From positions 3,162,001 through 3,226,000 of the forward strand of contig NC_026661.2 of assembly GCF_000004075.3 (NCBI RefSeq): 64,000 nucleotides of DNA, written 5' to 3'. Below, piece after piece: positions 1 to 11,994 of the stretch. The notes below the pieces were generated by a model. It worked only from the letters and a program-made list of their open reading frames with translations, had not been told where the DNA came from and searched no databases. The position numbers and the translations under genes were made by a program. Position 1 is the stretch's first letter. Each line of letters opens with the position of its first letter. This DNA comes from Cucumis sativus. Taxonomy: Eukaryota; Streptophyta; Magnoliopsida; Cucurbitales; Cucurbitaceae.

Positions 1-823
1 TTGTAAATATAGTTTGGTTGAATATCCATATATATTTATGGGTCTTGTATGAACTTGGTTCCTAAAATTTTATAATGGTCGCTTTTGTCTCTAAATAGGA
101 GTGTGACACTAATTAGAATAAATTTTTTAATTGCCATGTTGTTTCAAGTCACAATTTTGAAGGATTTTTGTTTGGAAATGTTTGTGAAATGACAAATATA
201 ATATATTTTTGAGAGAATAGGCCTATTTTTATACGATAGGTGAGATTCAATGATACTTTTCGTAAAGTTAAGTCTAAGTTGTTTAGACCTATTTTATAAT
301 TCTTTTAGACAAAAGATTATCTTTTGAAATCTCGTGAACTAAACCAAACACCAAATCTATACAAACTCGAGGAAACAAAATAACTTATTTTTTAAATTAA
401 ATACTTGCGTATTCCAAACACATCTTTAGTTCGGAACAAGTCAATTGCTCAAATTTTGATAAGTTTATTAATTACACGACTTAATTGTTCTCTCCTAGTG
501 TAAATTTTAATATCTTTAGTTGTTACTATCTCAGTTATAGTCTCAATTAAAGTATTTTTTTTGTAGTGTCTTTTATTCATAGTTTGTAATTCCATCTTTT
601 ATCAATAAAAGGAATGAATTCTATATATCTAAAGATTAGAGAAAGATAAAAAACATGGAAACCAAATAAAGAGTCAAGAATGTAATAGAAGGCCACATAA
701 GGAGGTTATAACAAAATTCTTATTTACACCAACTACAGAAACAAGGGCCAGCAAGGGGCGACCAATCGCCACCAACACTAAAATTTATACAATGGGTCGG
801 AAAGTAAAGTGAAAATCTATGGC
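1..823. other. AT-rich flank, no gene seen
   Basis: No coding exon could be supported on either strand. The stretch is AT-rich. Its right-hand part, roughly 600-823, lies immediately downstream of the minus-strand RING gene and probably holds that gene's 3' UTR. Confidence 0.5.
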
Positions 824-1543
824 TCAGAACAAAATAAGACATATAATTAAACAACAGAAAAGAAAAATGCATATTCTGTTGAGTGATTCATCTGTCTGCA
901 AAATATGCCTTCTAATCCTTGGGCTACTGCTCCACACAAGAGGATACGAATTCGGATACGCATATAGATTCGTTATCGCACCCGACATTCTCGCATAAAC
1001 CACTTCTCCAAACACTCCTGTCATTTCAGCATAGTAAACATTTGATTGATCAGCAGAATCTGAATTTCCTTCCCTGAATTGAGGACCAACTGTGTGAGAG
1101 GTTGGGTGAGAAGTTGGCCTTGGTGACTCGAAGCAAGCAGGACCCTGAGGCCTACGAGGGACCACGATTCCAAGCTGTGGATTCTTGCTTTCGAATGGAT
1201 CTTGAGTTTCACCTTTGCCATAAAGTGGGACTAGAGTAGCATCAGAAACTTCTGCCTTACAAACAGGACATTGCGGGAGTCGTCGAGCTTTTTTCTCTAA
1301 AGAGCTGTCCTGATAATGAATCCATTTATAAATGCAAGGCCAACAAAAGAGATGGCCACAAAGTGTAACAACAGGATCTTTCACTGTCTCTAAGCATATA
1401 TTACAATCAAATAGCCCAGAGGCATCACAATGAGTTTCAGCCATGGCATCCAAAACAGATTTCCAATTTTCAAGAGAAGATTTATTCTCTCCAAATGAAT
1501 TAATCTGGATGCTGGCCTCCTCAAAGTACTGTTCCATTTCCAT
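824..1543 (-). CDS. RMA-like membrane-anchored RING E3 ubiquitin ligase
   Basis: Predicted 239-residue protein. A C3HC4 RING finger spans about residues 47-95, with ligands C47, C50, C62, H64, C67, C70, C92 and C95. The C terminus (about 224-239) is a hydrophobic tail anchor. This architecture, an N-terminal RING with a C-terminal anchor, is that of the RMA family of ER-membrane ubiquitin ligases, which ubiquitinate membrane cargo such as aquaporins in other plants; the substrate here is unknown. I chose the ATG at 1543. The frame continues 5' for 15 more codons, but that part has no ATG and contains a splice-acceptor-like sequence (ttttggcag, exon from 1581), so the coding sequence appears to lie in one exon behind a 5' UTR intron. 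Family assignment is firm; the exact RMA subgroup is not. Confidence 0.9.
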   Translation of the reverse strand: MEMEQYFEEASIQINSFGENKSSLENWKSVLDAMAETHCDASGLFDCNICLETVKDPVVTLCGHLFCWPCIYKWIHYQDSSLEKKARRLPQCPVCKAEVSDATLVPLYGKGETQDPFESKNPQLGIVVPRRPQGPACFESPRPTSHPTSHTVGPQFREGNSDSADQSNVYYAEMTGVFGEVVYARMSGAITNLYAYPNSYPLVWSSSPRIRRHILQTDESLNRICIFLFCCLIICLILF

Positions 1544-1581
1544 ATTCTTTGTTGTAACACAACCCTTGTGAGATACCTGAA

Positions 1582-2957
1582 CTGCCAAAACATAAACAAA
1601 TTTACATCAATATTGGATCAAAACCCCATAAAACTAGAAAGATCAAACAACCACTAGATGTTTGAAGCAACAGAGAATGTAAAATGGAACAGAATAGCAA
1701 AGACTAGTAAATATATGTTTACATGAAGAAGATGAACTTGTGTTTTGGTTCCCCCTTTTCTAGAAAAATCAATGCCTTGAATTACAAGGAATGATGAGAA
1801 CAAAGAGATAAGAGCAAGAGTTATATGGCTTTTAGAATATTATAAAGACAAACCCATGGTTAATGCTTCTACCTACAGACTGGTTAAGCCAAAAGGGCCA
1901 ATCAGATATTTAAATGTTATTTGCAAGTTGACCTTCTAGAAAGGTTTTATGATCAAAACTACCCATCATATCCAGATCCAACATAAATAAATGTTGAGCT
2001 ATTCCAAAGTTTAATTAGTAGAAATTAATTAAACAAACATCGCAGTGTCAGCTCAAGCTATTCTTGAGTATGGGCATATGAGTCACCTGATAAAGACATA
2101 AGATTTAGAACTATTTCCCAACTGCGGAATTAACTCTCCCTATAAGTATAAAAAATTCCCTATTTTGACAAATATTTATATCTTTCTTCAAAGTTGTAAT
2201 ATTACTCAAACTTTTCAAAACGATTCAACAAAATACTCTGAATCTTGCACTTAGATCTTCAATAATATTTAAAATATGGTAGTAACAATAGTTTACAATA
2301 TGTGATTTGAAGTTATTTTTTTTATAATACTAATCCTAATCGATTATCAAGAGATCTCTGTCAAAATCCAAATTTCCAACTATCTATTTGATAAATTTTT
2401 TGTTTTTGTTTTTGTTATTAAAAGTTAAGCCTATAAGCTTCATCTCCAACTTTCTTCCTTTGCTACCTACATTTTACCCTTTGAAAAACCAAGCCGATGT
2501 GTTTAAAAACATAAAAAAGTAGTTTCAAAAAATAATTTTTTAAAAAATTATGCTAAGAATTCAACCGTCATTTTTTTACAAATAGACGTGTAAAAAAAAT
2601 AGACGACCCTAAAATATTTCAAACAATTTAAAACAGATGAAAAGTCCATCACAAAGAAATGAAGTAAATAAACAAATAGAACACAACACATCAAAAGAGT
2701 ACAAAGATCCAAACATCCAATCAGCACTTAACACCTAAAACTATGAGTTAACCAATCTTTTCCCAATTAGAAACAGTATAAATTCATAACAAAAAAAGAA
2801 AAAAAAGGCCAACTTCATTAGCAAATGAACAAATGGTCCAATTTAAAAGGGGTGGAAAGGGGGAAAACCCTTATCGACGAAGAAGTTGAGAACCATGAAT
2901 TATTATTCAAACACAACAAAGTTCCAAAATTCCAAATCCTCAAAGTTGAGAACGTAC
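1582..2957 (-). other. Probable 5' UTR intron of the RMA-like gene
   Basis: On the minus strand an acceptor (ttttggcag) ends at 1582. A good donor (TTG|GTACGTT) starts at 2957, downstream of a pyrimidine-rich leader-like block at about 2958-3130. A single intron of about 1.4 kb in the leader would explain the distance between the coding exon and promoter-like sequence. This is inference from splice-site quality and composition only; no transcript was available. Confidence 0.4.
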
Positions 2958-3135
2958 CAAAATTAAAGAGGAGGAAATTGAGAAGAAGGGTTGGAAAATT
3001 TAGGGAAATGAAAGTTGGTGCAGAAAAATGAGAGAGCTCCAATGGAAAAATGGTCACAAAAATAAAAGAGAAAGAGAAATTAAGGATCGAGGAAGAAGAA
3101 ATTGAGAGAAGAAATGTTGAAGGAGAGATTTTAAA
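2958..3135 (-). promoter_or_regulatory. Putative non-coding leader exon and promoter of the RMA-like gene
   Basis: On the minus strand this block is CT-rich, typical of plant 5' leaders, and ends in the GTACGT donor at 2957. Short open frames occur on both strands but look non-coding: they are low in complexity and have no family resemblance. The transcription start is not determined. Confidence 0.3.
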
Positions 3136-4774
3136 GGCGCGCTAATTCTAATTCTCAACACCATTATTACTCTTCTCTTCTTCTTTTCATTTTTTTACGA
3201 AACATTAAATTAATTATTTCTATATAAAGAAAAATGTGTTATTGCTACGTGTCCTTATCACATCTTTTCCCCCCAATATTAAACAATCTTTTTAACTTAT
3301 TTTAATTTTGAATTTTCATATTATAAACATTTAAATATCTTTAATTCAATATCAATAATAATTATTGTCTTTGCATTTATTGAATGAAGACATTTTTTTC
3401 AACTTCAAGACCTTACCCCCAATATTTTAATGCCTATTTTCAAAAGGGGCAGATACATCCAATATTATTTTTTTCTTTCCGTAAATATTAATTTAAAACT
3501 TTTCTCCCTTACAACTATTTAAATTAATACACTCATCAAATTCTCTTTTAAATTTTTCAATTTTACACTCTCACTTGATGAAAACAAATCGATGTTTTTA
3601 AATTCTTTTAATAGAGGTTACAAAAATTAATTGAGTTATTTTTATTATTTTCAAAGCCCTATCAAATAATTAACAAAAAAAAAGGAAATTAAGTGAACAC
3701 TTGAAATCACGAGACATGAAATTTAATATAAAATTGTATACTTTTCAATCATGAGATTTAATTAGATACTAAACCTAAAGGAGAAAGAATAATAAAGTAA
3801 AATATTTTAAAGTCTAGAAACTTAGAAGGGTCGTAATACTCCAAAATTTTAAAACTAAAAAAAAGTATTCTACCACATATTTTATGAAGGAAAACAAAGT
3901 TATATAAGTGTTATTATTTTATTGAATATTTTGTTACGCAAATTAAGAAGATAAGAAAATAATATAGTTAAAAAAAACAATATTAGAGAAAATTATAGCA
4001 TAGTGGTTAGGTTTGGATTATATAATTTAATTAGCCTTTCTAAAATTAAATTGAAAGCTATTCAAAATCCATAAAGTCATCACACTAATTGGTCATAGTT
4101 AGGATTTGACTCTAAGAAAAAGCTAAAGGACTTGAAGAAATTATGAGTAAATTATTAACTTTTACATTTTATAAAAAAAAAATGTTGGGTTCTAGAAGAC
4201 ATTGCTGATTTTTTAAAAAAGAGTTAATTCATTTAATTTATTAAATGTTGATCCCTTCTAGAATATTTATTCTTATATAATCCTTGAGAAGTTTTGAAAT
4301 TATTTTAATAGTGAATTAAAAAATATTAATTATTATCTTATTAGAAAGAAATATGAAAAAGGCAGAATTAAATAGAAGAAATTATGAGATTAAATAAACA
4401 TATATTAATTGAGCATGTATTTGAGTAATTTCCACTTCTAATAATTTTGAAGTGTAAGATTGTATCACAAGCTATATAATTAAATGTTGCCAAATATTAA
4501 AACTTTCATGAAGATTATGAGAAAAGTAACAATTAATTTTGCAAAAAGAGCATGTGCAATGTTTGTATTATCCTTTTTTTTTTCTTTGGAAAGAAGGAAA
4601 ATCAATACAATGGATTAGGATTAATTGTACTCTAATTTTCATAAAGTGGTCCATAGGTAGTAAGACACAGTCAATGTATTTGGACTAAATGTCACTTAAT
4701 CATATGCTAATTTAATACATATTGTCTTAAATTGTAAGTTTCAAATTAATAATTTAGTTTTCTTTGTTAGTATA

Positions 4775-4855
4775 ACGAGCTAAAAAGATTTGAACATCTA
4801 CCTACAACCTAATGAATATAGGTTAATTATTGTTGAGTTATACTCATATTAATTA
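4775..4855 (-). mobile_element. SINE-like remnant (tRNA-derived head)
   Basis: On the minus strand an A-box-like stretch (ataactcaaca) is followed about 40 nt later by a B-box-like stretch (atgttcaaatc). The spacing matches an internal RNA polymerase III promoter. It resembles three other units in the window (8219, 9838 and 38800). It is degenerate, with no clear tail or target duplication. Confidence 0.3.
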
Positions 4856-5004
4856 ATATTTCTAGTTTAAGGTTTATTTGATATTTGAAAGAAGAAAAAT
4901 AAAGTAAAATTAAAAATATTATATACATCTAGTTTTAATCATTATACTTTTACTAATTTTAATCTCTATTTTTTTCAAAATTATTAACATTTTTACGATA
5001 GAAT

Positions 5005-6014
5005 ATGAAATCTTTTTCAAAAGTAATGTAAAATTTGAAACATATAAAAAATAGATTGCTTGCAAAACTATTTTTAAAAATATGTGAATTGAGGTGGTAC
5101 ACGACTTCCACATAGTGGATCCCACATCTTCTATTTTTTTTCTTATTTTTATATATTTTTTTTATTTTCTCATACATGGGTCTTACACATTTCACCTTTT
5201 CTCATTATTTATATATACATACCCACATATAATATAATATATATATTAAACATTTAAATTCTAAAAATATCTTTCTTTCTTTATTAAATTAATTTATTAT
5301 TTTTATATATATTTAAATATCTCAATCTTCACATTTTCTTATTAAATTCATTTAATTATTATTTAATCAAAATTATATTTTTTTCAATTTTTAATATTTT
5401 TTAAAAAAAATTCAAATATTAACTAAATATGTTATTAAAAAATATATTAAACAAGTGAAAATAGTAATAACAATAATTAAAAAAGTTGAAGTTACTCGAA
5501 ATAATAATACATCAATGCACATTACTAACTGAATACAAAAAAATTAATGTTCTATTAATTCATATTTTCTAATTTAATTTAATTATTTCTTAACCAAAAT
5601 TATATATCTTTTTCTGATTTTCTGTTTAAAAAACACATATATTAACAAATTATGTTATTAAAAAATATATTAAACAAAACAAAATAATAATAATAATCGA
5701 AGTTTTTAATTTGTAGTCGAACCAATTCTTGTTTTTATCTTTTGCCGTAAACATGAATTTTTTTTATTCAATTATCAATGTGCATTGGTGACTACAAGTG
5801 TTATTATTAAAAAATGAAATGTATGGGACCTACATATATAAATAATGAGAAATTTGAAAAAATGTGGAACCCAATGTAGTATATATATAAAAAAGAAAAA
5901 AAATAGAAAATGTGGGTACACTTCATAGAAATTTACCTATTTTTATAAATAGTTTTGCAACCAACCTATTTTTAGATATGTTTCGAATTTTACATTATTT
6001 TTTAAAAAAAATCC
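5005..6014. mobile_element. About 1 kb foldback transposon with long terminal inverted repeats
   Basis: The left arm (about 5005-5200) and right arm (about 5815-6014) are inverted copies. Both arms contain matched blocks reading taatgtaaaatt, gaaacatat and gcaaaactattt in opposite orientation, followed by a shared AT-rich core. The ends are flanked by TAGAAT at 4999-5004 and 6015-6020, a possible 6-bp target duplication. The interior has no transposase frame but does contain a diverged direct duplication (about 5336-5492 and 5567-5716). This fits a non-autonomous DNA element; the superfamily is not settled. Confidence 0.6.
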
Positions 6015-6018
6015 TAGA

Positions 6019-6100
6019 ATTTGTAATGCATTTCCTTGGTTATTATTATTAATATTATTTATTTGTAATGCATTTCCTTGGTTATTATTATTAATATTAT
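6019..6100. repeat. 42-bp tandem duplication
   Basis: A 42-bp unit containing ttgtaatgcatttccttgg occurs twice, at 6021 and 6063, with the copies essentially identical. It abuts the right end of the foldback element. The identity of the copies suggests a recent slippage or unequal-repair event. Confidence 0.85.
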
Positions 6101-6660
6101 AAAAAATAACAATTTTGAAATTGTGGATTTAAGATTTATTGTGGGGAAATTGTCGACTAAAGTTCACCCACTTCTAAAATTATTTGGACTAAAATTAGAG
6201 ATATAACAAAGTTAAAGGACAAAAATTATATTTTAAGCTATTGAAGAGAAATACGTGGAATAACACAAAGCATCCAATAAAATTATGTGTTTCTACCAAA
6301 TTTTGCATTTCTAGTTAGCTTCTTATTTTTTTATTAATTGACACCAATTTTTCCTTTAAATTTATTAATTACTTTTTCTTCATGGATTTTCCATTTTTAA
6401 CCTTGACCATTAATTTAATTGATAATATATAAGGGAACATATTTTGATTTTATTTTTAATTTCTTGTGCCAATATTATTGTACATTATTAATAGTCCTAT
6501 TATGGGGGAAAAAAGACCCAAATAATTAGGACCTTGTCATATTAATTGATTAAATGTGATTCTATAATTTGATTGGTTAAAATTAATTATATATCTACGT
6601 AAATATGAGAATTGAAAATTTAAATGTGTTATTATTTTTGTATTGTTAATAGAGGTTTTT

Positions 6661-6871
6661 GTCAATGGTAGATACTGATGGACTTTTATCAATGATAAAC
6701 ATTTATTCGTTTCTTCACTTATATACTTCGATAAACTTTCATCAACATCTATCACTGTTGTCATTGATAGTTAGTGATAAAAAAAAAAACTATCATTGTC
6801 TATTATAAGTATATAGTGATAGACAATTATCGGTGTCTATCAATGATAGATAATAATAATGTTTTATCAAT
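6661..6871. repeat. Cluster of short palindromic tctatcaatgatag-type motifs
   Basis: Many near-copies of tatcaatgata or tatcattgata and their complements recur every 20-40 bp, so the tract can fold on itself. No coding capacity. It resembles dispersed short-palindrome repeats I associate with cucurbit genomes, though that is from memory only. Confidence 0.5.
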
Positions 6872-8218
6872 ATTAACCATTCGCTATGGTCTATAATTAT
6901 CATTCTAATTATTAGTATTTTGGTGGTTTTCTTGCTAGTTTCAAAATACTATTTGTCAAAGAAAGAAACACTATTTATATTTAAATTTAAGATTTTAGTT
7001 TAATAAAATTAACATCTCAATCATTAAACCAAAGCATAGACAGTAAAAGAAGATAAATATTCTTTTTCCAAATAGTTTTCAATAAACTAAAGATTAAGCT
7101 TAGGATATCAACTCCTAATTTTCCACGGGAAATTACATTTTATTTATCTAAGAATTAGAAATTTAGTATTTACTTTGATGATATTGAAAGCATAAACATA
7201 TTTTAAGTCAATTGGTAATTTGGTAAGAAGCAATAAATAAAGCAGTAAGCAATTTTGTGGAAATGTCCTCTCAATGCTACATTAAGACAATTGATTTTAT
7301 ATCTTAGTATAAAATAATTAAACCATATATTATACAATATCCTTCCTCTACACTACACGTCGTCCTGTGGCATGTGGTGGCCGGTGGATACACCATAACC
7401 TCTTGTTTATATAATTGATATCAATTTTAAACTCAATACTTTTATTTCCATACATTTTGATTTTGATTTTTTAATCTTGAAACCCAACTTTTAAGTTTGT
7501 ATTTCAAAAAATTAGTTAATGACATGTTAGCTAACAATTTGAGGAATATAACAGAAAATTATATTATACCAAATTGTGCTATTCAACCATTTATATTTTC
7601 CCTTCAAATCATACAATATTTAAGTTCATTCTAAATTACTTCAACAAATTGCATTTTAATTAGTCTCTTGTGGTTTAAAAAATTAAATTCAAACTATTAC
7701 TGTGTCAAATTATTGTTTCATTATTAAAAGAATACAAATAATTAAACCCACCAAAAATTAAATGACGATGTAATCACACATCACAAATACATTTATATGA
7801 ATAATATATAGTTTCAAGAGTCATAAGATGTTTCACTATTTTTATATCAATATTTCACAAATCCCTTGATTTTATATATGTTTTCAAGTTAATTAATGAT
7901 AGTGATAATAATAACAATAACAAAAAGAAATTAGAAAAAAACAACTACAATTTGGCAAATACAATTTAGTTTTTAAATTTGTAATTTTACAATTTAGAAA
8001 ATGTAGGTGACGTGAACTGTATTATCATAATTTTTTTTTCTATTTTTGCAAATTCCCCTTATTAAGGAAATAGTTTGATTTTTTTTCTTTCAACCTAATA
8101 GGTGGAGTTTAAGAAATCAAACTTCTAAATTTAAAATCATTAAAACAAAACTTACAAATCTAGGCTCACGTTAGACTGTTTTTACTATTTGTGCTCTTAA
8201 ATACTTTATGGTTTGAAT

Positions 8219-8290
8219 CATCATGAGTTGGCGTAGTCGTAAAAAGGTCATGAATTCGATCTATAGTAGTCATGTTTTAATGGTATCTTG
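8219..8290 (+). mobile_element. SINE-like remnant (A and B boxes)
   Basis: The sequence gagttggcgtagtcgt matches the RNA polymerase III A-box consensus. About 25 nt on, gaattcgatc is close to a B box. It lacks a visible oligo-A tail. I read it as a decayed tRNA-derived SINE head and not a functional tRNA, because no cloverleaf can be drawn. Confidence 0.4.
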
Positions 8291-8331
8291 TCGAACGCTT
8301 TGATTAGTGTTTGTCAATTGATGTTGTATGT

Positions 8332-8490
8332 AAAAAAGTATACACATAAGATTAACCATGCATGCATATCACTAATAAGAATCTACTAACACTATCATCT
8401 ATCACTTATTGATTTTTGCTATATTTGTAGTTTATCAAAAACTTGGTCAAACATAAGAATTGCTCTACAACCTTATGTGTATACTTTTTT
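8332..8490. repeat. Foldback with 19-bp perfect inverted arms
   Basis: Arms at 8332-8350 and 8472-8490 are exact reverse complements (aaaaaagtatacacataag). About 120 bp of AT-rich sequence lies between them. The size suits a short MITE, but no target duplication is clear. Confidence 0.55.
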
Positions 8491-9837
8491 TTATTTTTAT
8501 ATAGATACAAAATCAATAATTAATATAATTAAAGAAATGAAAAGATCAATATATATATAAAAGTAGAGAGATGGGACATTTGCAATTTGAGTGGGAGAGA
8601 TGGTCGTTCATGAACCAATAATAGTAAGCACTTTTTCAAATAATAACTAATGTTAGTAAGTTGACTAACTAAACAATTTGTGCATGTTGACTAGCTATTT
8701 AGCAATATGAAATAAGAAAAATGTCAACTTTTAAATTGTATATATCAAAAAGGAAAAGATAATTAAATTAAACTTGTACTATATATATATATATATATGT
8801 ATATATTAAACTTTACATAAATAACATATATGAGTGGTAGACCTCAAAATATTATGTGTGAAACAGGTAGAAAATTAGGTATAAATGGGGGTTGGTGAAG
8901 GGGGAGTTGACTATAAAAAAAGACTTGAATTTTTTTTTGAAAATGTATATTAATATTAATAATGATAAAATTGAAGATTAAGTTAAATTATCACCAATTT
9001 GTTGCTTGTTAGAGGGGGTTTTTAAGATTAGATAATGCATGTGATGAGATGGGGTAGAGGGAGGATAAGATTTTATAAAATGGAATCTAGTCACTATGAA
9101 TTTGACAATCTCAAAGTTTATTAGAGAGTTATGATCTTATCTCACCAAAACACAAAGATTATGTCAAGATAATGAAAAGGAATAAAGAGGGGGAAATCAT
9201 ATTTAAAAGGGACGAAAACAAAGACTTGAATTGAGAGAGGATATGTGTTATGTATTGTGTATATAGGCATTTGGATTGAAGATATTTAGAAGCTTTTATC
9301 AAGATGTTAATTGATGGTTGCTTAAGTTCTATTTGGTAATATTTCGGTTTCTCTAATTCCTTATTTATTTGGTTTTGTTGTGCAATGTTTTTTCTTTTCG
9401 TTTTAGCCATTTTTCTCTCTATCTTTCATTATTATCTTTTTTACATTATGTATGTAGGATGTGAGAGACGAATCCCAAACTTTGAAGCTTAATAGTACAA
9501 TAATGTATTATGTCAGTTGAGTTATGTTCGTTTTGACTTCGTCATTTTTATTTTTTTTATCATGTCGTGTACATGAAAAGAGAAAGAAAAAAGAAATGAA
9601 AAGTTAAATGGGATATAAAGTAAGACGTTGAATATATAGTTTTCATGTGTTTTTGTTTTTGTTAGTTTGGATTAGGAAAAAAAACCATTTGGTTATTTCT
9701 ATATTTTTAATGGTAAAATTGCATGTTATCATATAGAGCAAATGGGAATGTCAAACCTCTATCATATAAACTTAAATAAAATGATTATTATTATCAAAGT
9801 CAATCCACCAATTTTTTATTATAAAGTGGAGTAGGGA

Positions 9838-9905
9838 TTTGAATCACGGACTTCATGGTCCTCAACGTACATTAATGTCAGTAGAGTTAAGCTCTTGTCG
9901 ACAAT
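9838..9905 (-). mobile_element. SINE-like remnant (tRNA-derived head)
   Basis: On the minus strand gagcttaactctactgac (A-box-like) precedes gattcaaatcc (a good B box) at tRNA-like spacing. The overall form is that of tRNA-derived plant SINE heads. No cloverleaf and no long A-tail were seen. Confidence 0.45.
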
Positions 9906-10254
9906 GACCAATTTATTTAATTTTCATTCAAAAGAAGATTGTATTTTTTGTAATTAATACCAAGAGAATAGATGTACTTAAAAGTTGTCGATACAACGCG
10001 TATTCCAATATTATAATTTTATTGCCAATAATTGGAGGGAAAAATCTTGCAAATTAAAACAAACAATTAGATAAGATATGTTATGAGTAAATTTATCGAG
10101 ATAGACTAAAAGACCAAGAGTTTAGTGAGATAGGGGAACTATAGATAGACATAAACGCTCAAGTTGGTTAATAAAGGTAGATGAGACTTATGTATCTAAT
10201 CTGAGTGATAAACGCCCGTGACCTTAAGAGGGTCAATACTCATTTAATTATATT

Positions 10255-10640
10255 CTAAAGTTAGCTTAAAGGACCCATTGAAGAAACTTAAAGGGAGTTT
10301 AGAGGATCCATAAGGAGCATGAGGGAGCTTAAAGGAATCACGAGGGAGCCAAGTAGTAGCTTTGAAAAGCTTAGTTGTGTCCTTTCGAAAACATTTAATA
10401 GAGAAGCTTAGTTGTAGCTAGCTTAGAGGACTCATATAAAAGCTTGAGATAACTTAAGGGACTTGTGAAAACCATTGAAAGAGCCATGAAGAACTTGATG
10501 TGCAGTACTCATGAAGAACTTGAGTGACACAACGAATGCTTTGAAAGATCCACAAAAGACCTTTACAAGACTCACAGAGCTCTGCAAAACTTTAGTACCT
10601 TGGAAAACCCATGATAAAGACCTTAAAGGACCATAGAATC
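10255..10640. repeat. Degenerate purine-rich repeat tract
   Basis: Variants of gagggagcttaaaggacc, cttgaagaactt and gaaagatccac recur in loosely periodic form across nearly 400 bp. The tract is less AT-rich than its surroundings. It has no open frame of note, and could be a decayed minisatellite or a piece of an old retroelement. Confidence 0.4.
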
Positions 10641-11231
10641 GTTGACTTTAGAATTGCTTCAACTATCATAAATGACCATTGAAGAGTTGAATGGCCAGTG
10701 CAATTAAACATCAATCACAAACCTTGAGTGGTAGTAGTATATAGTCACCCAATGAATAATGACTCAACAGTTCTATTAAAGTTAAGAAAGTCAATATTAC
10801 AAGCTTTTAATCAATTATGCATTACTAGTCTACATGATTAATCAACATATGTTTAGACCAAGATTAAGAATGTATAACCATACATGAATGCAAGAAATTA
10901 GGATGAGAATAGAACAACAAATTAGGGAATTATGTGTTCCAATAGGAAAGATATGTAGATGAGAGAAAACAAATGGACTCAAACTCATTCCCTATTTTGA
11001 CCCTTTTTTAGCAATACCTTTAGAAAAGAATTCTCCTTTTTTCATGCAAAATTTCCCTCTCCTCCCTACAAATCCCTCTCTTTTTCTCCCCCATCCATTT
11101 CCAAACAAATTCAAAATCCATAAAAATAAAAAATATTTGGTTTGATTATCGTAAGCCGTTTGCAGGCGGAGACAGAAAGCTCCACCGCCAACGGCTACCG
11201 GAGAGAACACAAAGTTTAGAAGAGAAGAGAA

Positions 11232-11994
11232 ATGGCATTGAATCAACATTCTTATTGCTCCTATTTTGCCCTTCTCTTCCTTTTCCTTGCCTTTGCTTAC
11301 TCTCACTCCCCATTTCTCTCCTGTATTTTTCTTTCCCCCTTTTTTCTTATTCTATATTCTTTTAAATTTTAGGATTTTTTTTTTTTTTTTATACTTTTCT
11401 TTTGATTTATGGATTTGCAGATGAGGCACTCAAATCTGGGCAATTTACTGGGCGCTCCCTTCTTCAGGCCAAAAAGAGTAAGCCCTTCGTAAAAATATTT
11501 GTAATTAAATGGAAGGTTTAGAAACACAAATAGAGACACGAAGAATCTCAAAGTATTTGAAAGTAAACAAACATAGTTTAGTTTATTTGAAACCATTTTT
11601 GTGATGGGTATGGACAGGTTGCCCAGTAGACATGGAAGGGCAGAATTACACAATCCTAACAAGCAAATGCAAAGGCCCTAAATACCCAGCAGCACTCTGT
11701 TGTGAGGCATTGTTGGAATTTTGCTGTGGGTTTGTTGATGAATTAAATGACATGACCAACAATTGTGCTGAGACAATGTTTAGTTACATAAATCTCTATG
11801 GCCAATACCCTCCTGGCCTCTTTGCCAATCAATGCAAAGAAGGGAAAGATGGTCTTTCTTGTGACAATGCCCTCAAAGCCCAGGCCGAGAAAGCCCAGAT
11901 CAAAGCTTCTTCTGCTGCTTCGTCTCTACTAACTCCACGCCGACTCCCTTCTCTCGCTCTCGCTTCTACCTTTATACTCTATTTGTTGTTATAG
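11232..11994 (+). CDS. LORELEI-like GPI-anchored protein (LLG/LRE family)
   Basis: Three exons: 11232-11322, 11421-11477 and 11618-11994, giving 174 residues. A signal peptide covers about residues 1-26. The mature domain carries the family hallmarks: a CPVD-type opening at C51, NYTILTSKCKGPKYP (59-73), a CC pair (78-79), ELND (91-94), and MFSYINLYGQYPPGLFAN ending near 120. The C terminus ends in a hydrophobic tail after small residues (about 147-152), the usual GPI attachment pattern. LLG/LRE proteins escort and act as co-receptors for FERONIA-type receptor kinases at the plasma membrane and bind RALF peptides with them. There are nine cysteines, one more than the usual eight, because of a second CC pair at 85-86. 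Intron phases join cleanly and the donors are gtattt and gtaagc. Confidence 0.92.

Larger units (their letters stand above)
3136..11231. other. Gene-poor AT-rich intergenic region with repeats
   Basis: About 8 kb in which no gene could be supported. It holds a long-inverted-repeat element (5005-6014), a 42-bp tandem duplication, a short palindromic repeat cluster (6661-6871), a foldback (8332-8490), several tRNA-derived SINE-like remnants and a degenerate purine-rich repeat tract (about 10255-10640). The last few hundred bases must include the promoter and leader of the LORELEI-like gene. The many short open frames are AT-biased and lack recognisable domains. Confidence 0.5.

Noticed and set aside
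2818-3057. Overlapping open frames on both strands (2818-3057 minus, 2825-3031 plus)
   Set aside because: Low-complexity, opposite-strand mirror frames inside a CT/GA-rich leader-like block. No domain and no codon pattern.
6661-6871. CRISPR-like regularly spaced repeats
   Set aside because: The repeats are degenerate and irregularly spaced, and the window is a plant nuclear genome.
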